NCBI GenBank assembly: GCA_035318625.1
Contig: DATHEL010000002.1
Location: forward strand, 186,001 to 250,000
Length of the DNA stretch: 64,000 nucleotides
Direction of reading: 5' to 3'
DNA from: ELB16-189 sp035318625
Lineage (GTDB): Bacteria > Bacteroidota > Bacteroidia > Cytophagales > Cyclobacteriaceae
The translations under genes were made by a program, and so were the position numbers. The notes below the pieces were generated by a model. That model worked only from the letters and a program-made list of their open reading frames with translations. It was not told the DNA's origin and did not search any database. Below, piece after piece: positions 53,080-62,437 of the stretch (its first letter is position 1; each line of letters starts with the position of its first letter).

Positions 53080-53583
53080 TTATTCTCTACTTTTAGCAAT
53101 GTTGACTTTAAGACTAAAAAACGAAAACTCATCATTCATTGGCTCGAACGCCCACTCCAGTTTTTCACCCGACTTGCGGGCCATCTCGACAAGCCCCAAC
53201 CCTGCCCCGTCTTTATCTGAATTTGTTGGATTCCTGATGGTCTCCTGGTAAAGATCTTTCAACCCATCTTTATCAAGACTGTTGATGTGGCTAAGAGCAC
53301 GCTCCAACGCCGGTAGGTTTTCGTTCCTCACCCGGTTGCCCGACATAACAGAGTATTGGTTATGCTCGTGGCCGACGAGAAATGTCGCACCACTGTAATC
53401 ATTGTCGCTGTGCCTCGCAACGTTCTGCAGCACCTCCACCATCACATTAATCACCTTTTTCTTTACACTCAACTTTTCCCCTTCCAATTCCAGCCTTCGT
53501 TCGGCCATGCCCACGATCGACTTCATAGTTTCAGGTGTAAAGTCACCCTCGACGCAGTTAACTATCAAATTGCGCAAAGCCAT
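53080..53583 (-). CDS. SiaB-family (DUF6272) GHKL-like protein kinase
   Basis: A 167-aa single-domain cytoplasmic protein. The ATPase-like N box is VMVEVLQNVARHSDND, and a G-box-like segment is DKDGAGLGLVEMARKSGE. Both match SiaB-type proteins, which phosphorylate a partner protein of the STAS/SiaC kind. An in-frame stop four codons before ATG 53583 fixes the N-terminal limit. It lies upstream of the RHS operon on the same strand, 183 nt away. No siaC- or siaA-like gene is adjacent. Confidence 0.85.
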   Translation of the reverse strand: MALRNLIVNCVEGDFTPETMKSIVGMAERRLELEGEKLSVKKKVINVMVEVLQNVARHSDNDYSGATFLVGHEHNQYSVMSGNRVRNENLPALERALSHINSLDKDGLKDLYQETIRNPTNSDKDGAGLGLVEMARKSGEKLEWAFEPMNDEFSFFSLKVNIAKSRE

Positions 53584-53680
53584 GATCCAAAACTAAATAT
53601 TTAAACCTTCCAACCCCACCAGCTGCCCCTTCTGCGGATCGACATTCGATGTTCGATATTCTGCGGTTTGCACTAAAAAT

Positions 53681-53712
53681 AAAAGGCTGCCCCTTACCCC
53701 TGGCAGCCTTTT
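53681..53712. terminator. Intrinsic terminator, bidirectional
   Basis: AAAAGGCTGCC (53681-53691) pairs with GGCAGCCTTTT (53702-53712) across a 10-nt loop. T-runs follow on the plus strand and an A-run precedes it, so it can work both ways. It lies between the coiled-coil lipoprotein and the SiaB-like gene. Confidence 0.85.
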
Positions 53713-53835
53713 TCACTAAACACCTATGATAAACTGTGTCGAATGTGGAACTAAAGTAGCTGTTGCAACAGGCGAATGTAATACCCCATTGTTCGGGAAA
53801 TTTGGCTTGTATAAAATCGTCGCGTATAACAAAAA

Positions 53836-53858
53836 AAGCCAGGAACATGTCCTGGCTT
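53836..53858 (-). terminator. Intrinsic terminator of the coiled-coil lipoprotein gene
   Basis: AAGCCAGGA and TCCTGGCTT form a 9-bp stem with a 5-nt loop. On the minus strand a T-run follows. It lies 26 nt after the stop at 53884. Confidence 0.9.
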
Positions 53859-53883
53859 CCTTTTGTGAACCGGTCGGTTCAGA

Positions 53884-54627
53884 CTATATCTTCTTTTCGA
53901 GCTCGGTGATCTTGGCTTGTGCTTCGGCTTTTCCGAGCGACAGTGATTTCTTGTAGAGCTCGATCGCTTCCTTGAAAGTTTCTTTTTTCTTCCGGGGAGC
54001 AAGCTTGGTGCGGTTAGCGGCAAGCTCAACGGCTTCTGCCCGTGCATAATAGCTGTCGGCTTCCGACATTTTGCTTTGAACCATCAGTTCCTGGATGCGT
54101 GCTTCGATGAGCTCGAGTTCCTGGCGTTTGGTGGTAAGCTCCGCTTCCTGATCGTCGATCTCTTTCGACTGGAGACTTACAGTGTTGACGAGGTTATCGT
54201 TCTCGTTCCGGTATTTGCCTACCTGCTCCTGCAGCGCTGCGATCTCTTTGCCTTTATTTTCGATATCGGCTTTCAGTTTTTTGATCGTAGCTGCGTAGTT
54301 GTTGTTGGAGCCCTTGGTCTTCTTGAGTGATTTTTCGAGGTCTTCGATCTTACGCTGCGTGTCTTTCACGTAGTTATTGATGTCCTTCATCCGTGACGTG
54401 TAGTCCTCGTAGGTCGTACCCTCTACCATATTCACACGGAGGAGCTGGCGGTTGGCATCGATTGAATCCATCAATACGCCGACTTCCTGAAGTGTTGATG
54501 CAAATTCCTGACTGGTTTTCAATTCGGCTTTGAGTGAATCGACCTGCGTCTGGAGCTTTTCTGAGCCACCTGTGCAGCTCATCAGGAGAGTGCCGACAGA
54601 TAAGACAAAAACAAGTTTTTTCAGCAT
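53884..54627 (-). CDS. Coiled-coil lipoprotein of unknown function
   Basis: A 247-aa protein with lipobox LLMSC (Cys18). Residues ~20-190 are almost continuous heptad-like coiled coil (KLQTQVDSLKAELKTSQEF, ENKGKEIAALQEQVGKYRNE, DDQEAELTTKRQELELIEAR). The last ~45 residues form a helical TPR-like piece (FKEAIELYKKSLSLGKAEAQ). It is probably attached to the periplasmic face of a membrane. No specific family is recognised. Two terminators follow it, so it is transcribed alone. Confidence 0.82.
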   Translation of the reverse strand: MLKKLVFVLSVGTLLMSCTGGSEKLQTQVDSLKAELKTSQEFASTLQEVGVLMDSIDANRQLLRVNMVEGTTYEDYTSRMKDINNYVKDTQRKIEDLEKSLKKTKGSNNNYAATIKKLKADIENKGKEIAALQEQVGKYRNENDNLVNTVSLQSKEIDDQEAELTTKRQELELIEARIQELMVQSKMSEADSYYARAEAVELAANRTKLAPRKKKETFKEAIELYKKSLSLGKAEAQAKITELEKKI

Positions 54628-54784
54628 ACGGTGTTAGTTTAGAGTGGTTGTGGGAATGCGAACGGCAAAAATAAGGGGTTTAAACGTTCAAAGCCGGTGT
54701 TTAAAAAATTTATTTATCACTGTGTTAAATCCTTCTTTGGGCATAAATTGCGGCGTTTTGCGAGCAGATTTTTGCTTTTCCTAA

Positions 54785-56131
54785 ATGCCCAAACTCATCA
54801 ACACGCGTACCCGTATCGCGGACCTGGGCAAACCCCGCGTTGTAGTCATCGGAGGAGGATTCGGTGGCGTTGAAGTAGTCAAGGCTCTTCGAAAAGAAAA
54901 GGTACAGGTCGTCCTTTTCGACAAATACAATCACCACACATTTCAACCACTGTTATACCAGGTCGCCACGTCGGGTCTCGAAACCAACTCGATCGTATTT
55001 CCTTTCCGCAAGCTGTTCAGCACACAGAAAGATTTCTATTTCCGCCTCGCCGACGTTAAAAAAGTTCTGCCCGAAGAGAACTGTATCGAAACTTCCATCG
55101 GCAGCATCCGCTACGACTACCTGGTGATCGCTACCGGCGCCGTCACCAACTTCTATGGCATGAAGGAAGTCGAAGAGAATGCTTCTTACATGAAGAACAT
55201 CGTCGACGCCACCAAGCTTCGTAATAAGATCATCCGCAATTTCGAATTCGCCCTCCTCACGGAAGACAACGACGTCATGAACAGCCTGATGGACTTCGTT
55301 ATCGTCGGGGGTGGACCGACCGGCGTCGAGCTCGCCGGTGCACTCACGGAGCTCAAAAAAAACGTCTTCCCGAAAGATTATCCCGAGCTCGACATGAGAC
55401 AGATGGACATCTATCTCGTACAGGCCGGCAACCGCCTGCTCGACGGCATGTCGGATCAGGCCAGCGAAAAAGCCCTGAAGTTCCTTACAGACATGGGCGT
55501 AAAGGTTCTACTGAACACCGCGGTTAAATCTTACGACGGACAGGAAGTACTACTCAGCACAGGTGAAAAGCTCAACAGCCGTTCCCTGATATGGGCCGCC
55601 GGTGTAAAAGGAAATCCAATCTTCGGATTTCCACCCGAATCGATCGGGCGAGGCAACCGGATAATCACCGATCACTACAGCCGCGTAAAAGGCTACAACA
55701 ACATCTTCGCTATCGGCGATGTGGCATTGATGGAGGGCGACGTGAAATTCCCGCAAGGACATCCGCAGATGGCGCCCCCTTCACAACAACAGGGCCAGCT
55801 CGTGGCGAAAAATATCGGCAACATCATTGGCAAGCGCGAACTGAAACCGTTCAGTTACTTCGACAAAGGTTCCATGGCTACTGTGGGAAGGAACAAAGCC
55901 GTTGTCGATCTCAGGGGTGGCATCCGGTTCCAGGGGGTATTCGCATGGTTTGTCTGGATGTTCGTACACTTGATGTCGATCATTGGTTTCAAAAACAAAT
56001 TACTTACGCTATTTAGCTGGATGATCAGTTATTTCACCTACGACAGGAGCAACAGGCTGATCATCGGACGGAACGACGAAAAAAACTTGCAGGCCGAGGT
56101 AAAGGTCGACGCTCATGGGAAACAGGCTTAA
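54785..56131 (+). CDS. ndh: Type II NADH dehydrogenase (NDH-2)
   Basis: A 448-aa peripheral membrane flavoprotein. The FAD-binding motif is VVVIGGGFGGVE (about 19-30), and the NADH-binding motif is FVIVGGGPTGVELAGAL. The quinone-side segment IFAIGDVALMEG ... GHPQMAPPSQQQG is typical of NDH-2. The hydrophobic/amphipathic C-terminal part (VFAWFVWMFVHLMSIIGF) anchors it to the inner membrane. It passes electrons from NADH to menaquinone without pumping protons. Its last 17 nt overlap kup. Confidence 0.94.
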   Translation: MPKLINTRTRIADLGKPRVVVIGGGFGGVEVVKALRKEKVQVVLFDKYNHHTFQPLLYQVATSGLETNSIVFPFRKLFSTQKDFYFRLADVKKVLPEENCIETSIGSIRYDYLVIATGAVTNFYGMKEVEENASYMKNIVDATKLRNKIIRNFEFALLTEDNDVMNSLMDFVIVGGGPTGVELAGALTELKKNVFPKDYPELDMRQMDIYLVQAGNRLLDGMSDQASEKALKFLTDMGVKVLLNTAVKSYDGQEVLLSTGEKLNSRSLIWAAGVKGNPIFGFPPESIGRGNRIITDHYSRVKGYNNIFAIGDVALMEGDVKFPQGHPQMAPPSQQQGQLVAKNIGNIIGKRELKPFSYFDKGSMATVGRNKAVVDLRGGIRFQGVFAWFVWMFVHLMSIIGFKNKLLTLFSWMISYFTYDRSNRLIIGRNDEKNLQAEVKVDAHGKQA

Positions 56132-58109
56132 TCGCATACAGACTCTCTCCGCTGGCGGGGTGCTCGTATCGCTCGGCATCATCTACGGCGACATTGGTAC
56201 GTCTCCGTTGTATGTGTTCCGCGCAATCGTGGGTAAGGAAACAGTCATAACACCGGAGCTTGTGCTCGGCGGTATGTCATGTGTGTTCTGGACGATGGTG
56301 ATCATCACAACGATCAAGTATGTATTTCTCGCCCTGAATGCGGACAACAAGGGTGAAGGCGGGATTTTCGCGTTGTATGCCCTCGTCAGGAAATTCAAAG
56401 CAGGCTGGGTCATCTATCCGGCCATCATTGGTTGTTGCATGGTTATCGCCGACGGTTTCATAACGCCGGCATTCAGTATCTCGGCGGCGGTCGAAGGTCT
56501 TACTATCAACTATCCCAACATACCGACCGCTCCAATCGTAATCGGTATCCTTGTCGTACTGTTCTTCTTCCAGCAGTTTGGAACTACAGTGGTGGGAAAA
56601 ATCTTCGGACCGGTCATGCTTATCTGGTTCATTACCATCGGCATCTTCGGCAGCATTCATTTGTTCGGTAGTCCCGAGATTCTCAAAGCCATCAACCCGA
56701 TGTATGCATGGAACTTGCTCGCCGTGCATCCCGGCGGGTTTTGGATACTCGGCGCGGTGTTCCTCTGTACAACAGGAGCCGAAGCAATGTATTCAGACCT
56801 TGGCCACTGCGGTAAGATCAACATACGTTTCGGATGGGGGTTTGTGTTCCTCTGTTTGATGCTGAGCTACTTCGGACAAGCCGCGTGGCTTCTCGAGCGC
56901 ACCGGCACACAATTGAATGGCGTAATTCCGTTCTATGCCATCGTACCGGAGTCTCTTCTCACCGTTAGTATTGTGATAGCGACAATGGCGGCCTCGATCG
57001 CCAGTCAGGCATTGATCTCAGGAACATTCACGTTGGTGAATGAAGCCATGAAACTGAAGCTGTGGCCAAGCACCCAGGTCCGCTACCCAAGTCATGTGAA
57101 AGGCCAGATCTATCTGCCTGCCATTAACTGGATGCTTCTCGCAGGAACAATACTGGTTGTAGTCATCTTCAGAAAATCCGATAATATGGAAGGAGCTTAT
57201 GGGCTCGCCATCACAGTCGATATGCTGATGACCACCACGCTGCTGGTGTATTATTTCAGTACTGTCAAGAAATCAACCATACGCTCCATCGTTTTGGGAC
57301 TTCTATTCTTCACCGTCGAAGGAATGTTCCTGGTATCGAATCTGAGTAAGTTCTATCACGGAGGCTGGTTCACTTTATCGATCGCTGCAATATTCTTCGT
57401 ACTGATGTTCATACTCTTAAAGGCCCGGCGGCTTCGCGATCGTCATACGGAGTTTGTGGATGTCAAACATTACATGACGTTGATACAGGATCTGCAGGCC
57501 GATACCACAGTACCCAAAGAGGCCACCAACATCGTCTATATGGCCGTCGCCGATAGCAAGCGGTACATCGATTCGAACATCATCTATTCTATTTTTAAGA
57601 AAAAACCTAAACGCGCCGACGTCTATTGGTTCATACATGTCGATACGGTCGACAGTCCGTATACTTCGAAGTACTCTGTCGATACGATTATACCCAAGAA
57701 ATGCTTCTTCGTCAGGATCAAGCTCGGATTCAAGGCAGACCATCGCGTCAACTTGCTCTTCAACAAGATCCTGCACGACATGGCGGAGAACGCAGAGATC
57801 GACCTGGTGAGCCACTACGATTCTCTCAACAGGCATAGCATGCCGGCAGACTTCAAGTTTGTCATCCTCCACTCCCTCGCTTCTGTCGACAGCGAGATAT
57901 CAGCCTTCGACGACCTGATCATCCAGGGCTACCGGTTTATCAAGAAGCACAGCCTCTCCACCGAAGAGATCTACGGCCTCGAGCTCGCCAACGTGGAAGT
58001 GGAACGCGTGCCCATCATGGTCGGCCCGCCCGCCAAAGTCCATATTAAAAGAGAGCGGGAAGACCTCGCCAGGGAAAAAGAGATAAGATATTCCGAGCAT
58101 TCCAAGTAA
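56115..58109 (+). CDS. kup: Kup-family potassium uptake transporter
   Basis: A 664-aa K+/H+ symporter with 12 helices. The family start SLGIIYGDIGTSPLYVFRAI is present, followed by NKGEGGIFALYALVRK, DGFITPAFSISAAVEGL and FRKSDNMEGAYGLAITVDML. A cytoplasmic C-terminal domain of about 200 residues follows. The ATG lies inside the end of ndh (17-nt overlap in another frame), so the genes are probably translationally coupled. Confidence 0.95.
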   Translation: MGNRLNRIQTLSAGGVLVSLGIIYGDIGTSPLYVFRAIVGKETVITPELVLGGMSCVFWTMVIITTIKYVFLALNADNKGEGGIFALYALVRKFKAGWVIYPAIIGCCMVIADGFITPAFSISAAVEGLTINYPNIPTAPIVIGILVVLFFFQQFGTTVVGKIFGPVMLIWFITIGIFGSIHLFGSPEILKAINPMYAWNLLAVHPGGFWILGAVFLCTTGAEAMYSDLGHCGKINIRFGWGFVFLCLMLSYFGQAAWLLERTGTQLNGVIPFYAIVPESLLTVSIVIATMAASIASQALISGTFTLVNEAMKLKLWPSTQVRYPSHVKGQIYLPAINWMLLAGTILVVVIFRKSDNMEGAYGLAITVDMLMTTTLLVYYFSTVKKSTIRSIVLGLLFFTVEGMFLVSNLSKFYHGGWFTLSIAAIFFVLMFILLKARRLRDRHTEFVDVKHYMTLIQDLQADTTVPKEATNIVYMAVADSKRYIDSNIIYSIFKKKPKRADVYWFIHVDTVDSPYTSKYSVDTIIPKKCFFVRIKLGFKADHRVNLLFNKILHDMAENAEIDLVSHYDSLNRHSMPADFKFVILHSLASVDSEISAFDDLIIQGYRFIKKHSLSTEEIYGLELANVEVERVPIMVGPPAKVHIKREREDLAREKEIRYSEHSK

Positions 58110-58155
58110 CCTTCCTCCTGTCTGCTGGTAGTTCCTACAACCAACTGCCTGCCTT

Positions 58156-60588
58156 ATGATCAGTAGCTACCTGCGCACTGCGCTCCGCAATTTCACTCGC
58201 CACAAAGCATACTCATTCATCAACATCTTCGGGCTTTCGGTAGGCATCGGCTGCTGCCTGCTGCTCAGCCTTTACGTCTACCACGAGATCTCGTACGATA
58301 AGCATCACGTTGCGGTGAACGATATCTACCGCATCAACACCGTTCTCGACGATGCAGGAAACGAGCGGAAAATGCGGACCTGCTCTCCCCCGGTCGCCAT
58401 GACCATGATGGAAGAAGTCGCAGGTATCCGGTCGGCGGCACGGGTGCTCAATCCTCCGCAGGCAGGCCGAAGCCTCATCAGTTACAACGGAAATTCGTTC
58501 TACGAATCCGACGGCCTTATCGCCGACTCGACCGTCTTCGGCATACTTACCTATGAATTCCTTGAAGGCGACATGAGCACCGCGCTCACGCAACCGAACT
58601 CAGCTGTGATCTCTGAACAAATGGCGGGAAGGCTATTTGGAAAACAGACCGCCCTCGATAAGATTATCTCGATCACACAAGGCGGCGCACCCGGCGACTT
58701 CAGGGTAACAGGCGTATTCCGGACACAAAAGCTGTCGCACATCAGCGCCAACTTCTTTACATCCATCAACAGCAGCGGGTGGGCCGAATTCCTTCGCTCC
58801 CCGGGGACCATCGACGAATGGGTGGGCAACAACTTCGTCCCTTCGTATGTGCGTCTCGACGCCGGTGAAGATCCTGCAGCGGTCATCGAAAAAATGAACG
58901 TGGTCCTGACAAAATACGCAGCGGCCAAACTCCAGTCTACCGGCCGGAAGAAAGCGCTCACACTGGAGCCTGTTAAAGACATTTATTTAAAATCCGATGT
59001 AGGCCAGTCGCCCAGGATCGCCTATGTATATAGTGTGTTCATGGTCGGCGTGTTCATTTTAGTCATCGCCTGCATCAACTTCATGAATCTCTCCACGGCA
59101 CGGGCAAGCCGTCGCGCTGCCGAGATCGGTATCCGCAAGGTGATGGGCGCATTCCGGGCGTCACTCATCCGCCAGATCATGGCCGAGTCGATGGCGTTCG
59201 TTGTCATCTCTGCTGTGATCGGTGTCGGTTTTGCGTGGCTGTTCCTTCCTTACTTCAATGAAGTGACCGGCAGCTTCATCAGCTTTAGTGATATCCATGT
59301 CGGTTATATCATCGTCGCGCTGCTTTCGATCGTCCTTGTCACCGGTCTGCTCGCCGGAAGCTACCCGGCATTCTATATCTCTTCGTTCCAGCCGGCGCTT
59401 GTGTTGAAAGGAAAAATGTCGGAGGTCAATGCAAAGGGATGGCTTCGAAGATCATTGGTGGTCTTTCAATTCATGGTGACGATCGTGCTGGTCTGCGGAA
59501 CCATTGTGGTTTCAAGGCAAATGGATTTTGTGCGAAGCATGCCATTGGGATATGAATCCAGTGCGAAACTGGTGTTGCCTTTACGCACTTCGAAAGCGCG
59601 TGAGTCGTTCGATGCGCTGAAGCAGCAGCTCCTCACAAACCGGAATGTGAATGCAGTCGGAGGCACCGACTTCATACCGGGAACGAGGATCCTGTATGAC
59701 AACAGAGTGTACCCTTTCGGCGCGAATCTCGAAACAGCGGTGTCGCAGCAATTCAGCCCGGTCGATCCTGCCTACATGCCGATGATGGACATCAAGCTCC
59801 TGTCGGGACGGCACTTCACCCCCGAAGACGCACCCACCGACGGCGCTCCGACCGCCAAAGTGATCATCAATAAAACTTCGGCCGATCAGCTGGGCTTTCC
59901 AATCGAGTCGGCTCCCGGCCGCATCTTTTCCGCCCAACGCAATGACACCCACGTAGACTACGAGGTCATCGGCGTGATGGAAGACTTTCACCAGACCAGC
60001 CTTCACGACAAAGTCCCTCCTACCATTTTCTACATGCAGTCAGACAGTCAATTTCAGAATATGGTGATCGACCTGGAGACGACAGGTCTTCGCGAGACGA
60101 TCGCCGCCGCCCAGGCCATTTGGAGTGACCTTGTGCCCGGGACGCCTTTCGAATTCACTTTCCTCGATGACTCGATACAACTGCAATACATTTCCGATCA
60201 GCAAACTGCAGTATTGATCAACACATTCAGCGCGATCGCGATCGTCATTTCCTGTCTGGGGCTTTATGCGCTGTCGGCCTTCATGACCGAAAGACGTTTC
60301 AGGGAGATCGGTATCAGGAAAGTGATGGGCGCTTCAGCCAGGCAGATCGTGGTGATGATGTCGTCGGAATACGTGAAGCTTGTTGCTGTTTCGTTGATTG
60401 TCTCCATTCCTTTCGCCTGGATGGTGCTGGATCGTTGGCTGGAGGGCTTCGCTTACAGGATAAACATGGACTACTCTATTTTCATTTATGCCGGAGTGTT
60501 CGCAATAAGCATCGCCCTTCTTACCGTATGTTTTGAGACTTTTAAGGCCGCGAATACGAATCCTGTCAAGAGTTTGAAAGGTGACTAG
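58156..60588 (+). CDS. Large ABC-transporter permease (double MacB/FtsX type)
   Basis: An 810-aa paralogue of the permease at 18633-21059. The N-terminus is MISSYLRTALRNFTRHKAYSF-like, followed by the first helix (INIFGLSVGIGCCLLLSLYV). The halves carry the coupling motifs RRAAEIGIRKVMGAFRASLI and FREIGIRKVMGASARQIVVM. It ends with TNPVKSLKGD, as its paralogue ends with TNPVESLKYE. No ATPase subunit is encoded nearby. The transported substrate is unknown. It starts 46 nt after kup. Confidence 0.92.
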   Translation: MISSYLRTALRNFTRHKAYSFINIFGLSVGIGCCLLLSLYVYHEISYDKHHVAVNDIYRINTVLDDAGNERKMRTCSPPVAMTMMEEVAGIRSAARVLNPPQAGRSLISYNGNSFYESDGLIADSTVFGILTYEFLEGDMSTALTQPNSAVISEQMAGRLFGKQTALDKIISITQGGAPGDFRVTGVFRTQKLSHISANFFTSINSSGWAEFLRSPGTIDEWVGNNFVPSYVRLDAGEDPAAVIEKMNVVLTKYAAAKLQSTGRKKALTLEPVKDIYLKSDVGQSPRIAYVYSVFMVGVFILVIACINFMNLSTARASRRAAEIGIRKVMGAFRASLIRQIMAESMAFVVISAVIGVGFAWLFLPYFNEVTGSFISFSDIHVGYIIVALLSIVLVTGLLAGSYPAFYISSFQPALVLKGKMSEVNAKGWLRRSLVVFQFMVTIVLVCGTIVVSRQMDFVRSMPLGYESSAKLVLPLRTSKARESFDALKQQLLTNRNVNAVGGTDFIPGTRILYDNRVYPFGANLETAVSQQFSPVDPAYMPMMDIKLLSGRHFTPEDAPTDGAPTAKVIINKTSADQLGFPIESAPGRIFSAQRNDTHVDYEVIGVMEDFHQTSLHDKVPPTIFYMQSDSQFQNMVIDLETTGLRETIAAAQAIWSDLVPGTPFEFTFLDDSIQLQYISDQQTAVLINTFSAIAIVISCLGLYALSAFMTERRFREIGIRKVMGASARQIVVMMSSEYVKLVAVSLIVSIPFAWMVLDRWLEGFAYRINMDYSIFIYAGVFAISIALLTVCFETFKAANTNPVKSLKGD

Positions 60589-60730
60589 CTAAACTAAATT
60601 GTTGGTTCACAGGCGTTTTTGAGGGAAATGCGGGACTGATGCAACCTTTCGGACGGAAAATCGATCTTTTTCCGCGACGTCCATAGGGGTATTCTTCCGC
60701 CGGGTTGTCATAGACCAAACCAACACAATC

Positions 60731-61462
60731 ATGAAAGCATTTTCCGCCCTGCTGACCGTCACACTGATGGCAACGATCGCCTACTCGCAGGATATCGAGC
60801 AAAAGCTTCGCCCCTTCGATAAGATCGTCGTATCTCACAAGATCGACCTGGTACTTATCCCCGGTGACACCGAGTCTATCCGCATTACTTACTCCGGCGT
60901 CGACTCCGACAAGATCATCATCGGTCAGTCGGGCCACCGGGTCCACGTGTACCTCGAAGACGCGAAGATCTTCGACAAAGGAGAAAAACGTCACAACATG
61001 TTCGACCGTCGTCCCCGGTACAAGTTTGCTTCTGTAACTGCATACGTAACATTTAAATCTCTCCGTCTCATCGAGACACGCGGCGAAGGCGAAGTCTTCT
61101 GCGATGGACGGATCTCTTCCAAAAAACTCATGATCAGGGCCTACGGCGACACCGACATCCGGCTGGCATACGTCGAAGCACAAACGGTGAAGGCAAGAAT
61201 GTATGGCGACAACACCATGAAGATCCGCGAAGGCGAAGCCGGACACGTTAACTACAAACTTTTCGGCGATAACAAGGTCGATTCCCGCGGCCTCGAGAGT
61301 GTGACATCGAATACTACCATTTATGGCGACGGCAGGGTGGCGTTGAATGCTACCGAAGAAGTTCGTTTCAACTCGTTCGGAGATCCCAGTCTGTTCGTGT
61401 TCGGATCGCCGACGATCAGTAAGGGTATCATGATCGGGGAGGCCGATATCAGGAGGAATTAA
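60731..61462 (+). CDS. Exported GIN-domain (DUF2807-type) protein
   Basis: A 243-aa protein with a signal peptide (cleavage near TIAYSQ, residues 15-20). The rest is a repetitive beta-helix-like domain with the GIN pattern (FDKIVVSHKIDLVLIPGD near the start, then rungs such as LMIRAYGDTDIRLAYVEA, VKARMYGDNTMKIREG and VNYKLFGDNKVDSRGL). Such proteins are widespread in Bacteroidota and have no established function. It is probably periplasmic or surface-exposed and seems to be a single gene. Confidence 0.85.
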   Translation: MKAFSALLTVTLMATIAYSQDIEQKLRPFDKIVVSHKIDLVLIPGDTESIRITYSGVDSDKIIIGQSGHRVHVYLEDAKIFDKGEKRHNMFDRRPRYKFASVTAYVTFKSLRLIETRGEGEVFCDGRISSKKLMIRAYGDTDIRLAYVEAQTVKARMYGDNTMKIREGEAGHVNYKLFGDNKVDSRGLESVTSNTTIYGDGRVALNATEEVRFNSFGDPSLFVFGSPTISKGIMIGEADIRRN

Positions 61463-61472
61463 CTAGCTTTTC

Positions 61473-61553
61473 GTTAATCGTTAATCGTTATTCGTTAGTC
61501 GGGGCAAAGCCGAGAGTCAGTAGACTAGCCGCGATTAACGATTAACGATTAAC
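61473..61553. repeat. TTAATCG word repeat with inverted partner
   Basis: The arm 61473-61494 (three TTAATCG-type words) pairs with 61532-61553 at 21 of 22 positions, with a 37-nt loop. The right arm ends four bases before the TTG start of the radical SAM gene. Confidence 0.88.
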
Positions 61554-61557
61554 AACC

Positions 61558-62424
61558 TTGCTAAACAAGAAAAAACGCCGCGACCCCTGGTTCCTCGACG
61601 ACTACACCGTCAACCCCTACAGCGGCTGCTCTTTCAATTGCACCTTCTGCTATATCCGGGGCAGCAAATACGGCGTGCACATGGAGCGGTCGATGTCGGT
61701 AAAGGAGAACGCAATCGCGATCCTGGATAAACAGCTTTCGTTACGGGCAAGGAAAAATCAGTACGGCATCATCGTAGTGTCGTCGGCGACAGAACCGTAT
61801 TTACAAATAGAGCCTGAACAGCAGCTCACCCGAAACATACTCGAACTCATATTGCGCTATCGTTTCCCGGTTCATGTGATCACAAGATCCAACCTTGTTA
61901 CGAGAGACTTCGATATCCTGGAAGAGATCAACAAGAACGCGATACTTCCGCCCGACCTCGAAGGCCGCGTGCCCGCAAAAGCGCTCATCACTTTTTCATT
62001 CTCCACGCTCGACGATAACGTTGCCCACCTGTTTGAGCCCGGCGCCACACCTCCTTCGAAGCGGCTCGATTGCGTCAATGAAACGCTCGCGCGGGGATTC
62101 TACTCCGGAATAAGCCTCATGCCCTTGCTTCCTTATATCACCGATAGCGAAGCTGATTTGGAACGATTCTACTCAACGTTTTCAGGTATTGGAGTGAAAT
62201 ATATCTTTCCTGCATCCATCACTCTTTTTGGCGATGGCCCCGCCGCAAGCAAGACCCTTACCCTTCGCGTAATCGATCAATACTTCCCCCAGTTAACAGA
62301 ATCTTACACTAAACTATTCGCGACAGGTTACCAGATCGACTACAACTACCATAAAGCGTTTGACAACAGAGTCGCAGGGATACGCAAGAAATACAATATA
62401 CCAGACAAGATATTGTTATCTTAG
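61558..62424 (+). CDS. SPL-family radical SAM protein
   Basis: A 288-aa protein of the spore-photoproduct-lyase-like radical SAM group. The cluster motif is Cys24-x3-Cys28-x2-Cys31 (GCSFNCTFCY), preceded by the family VNPYSGC. SSATEPYLQIEP and TRSNLVTRDFDIL follow in the barrel. It needs a 4Fe-4S cluster and SAM to make a 5'-deoxyadenosyl radical; the substrate is unknown. The only start that keeps the Cys motif is TTG 61558, with an in-frame TAA at 61543. The 5' leader is a hairpin arm and has no visible ribosome-binding site. Confidence 0.9.
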   Translation: MLNKKKRRDPWFLDDYTVNPYSGCSFNCTFCYIRGSKYGVHMERSMSVKENAIAILDKQLSLRARKNQYGIIVVSSATEPYLQIEPEQQLTRNILELILRYRFPVHVITRSNLVTRDFDILEEINKNAILPPDLEGRVPAKALITFSFSTLDDNVAHLFEPGATPPSKRLDCVNETLARGFYSGISLMPLLPYITDSEADLERFYSTFSGIGVKYIFPASITLFGDGPAASKTLTLRVIDQYFPQLTESYTKLFATGYQIDYNYHKAFDNRVAGIRKKYNIPDKILLS

Positions 62425-62437
62425 TGTCGCAATTAAG

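Noticed and set aside
53713..53835. Possible tRNA (GTTCGGGAAAT resembles a T-loop)
   Set aside because: No acceptor stem, D-arm or anticodon arm could be folded on either strand.
53726..53956. 76-codon plus-strand frame beginning MINCVECGTK with a CxxC pair, resembling a small zinc ribbon
   Set aside because: It runs through a strong terminator stem and ends antisense to the coiled-coil lipoprotein gene; beyond the first few residues nothing looks like a folded protein.
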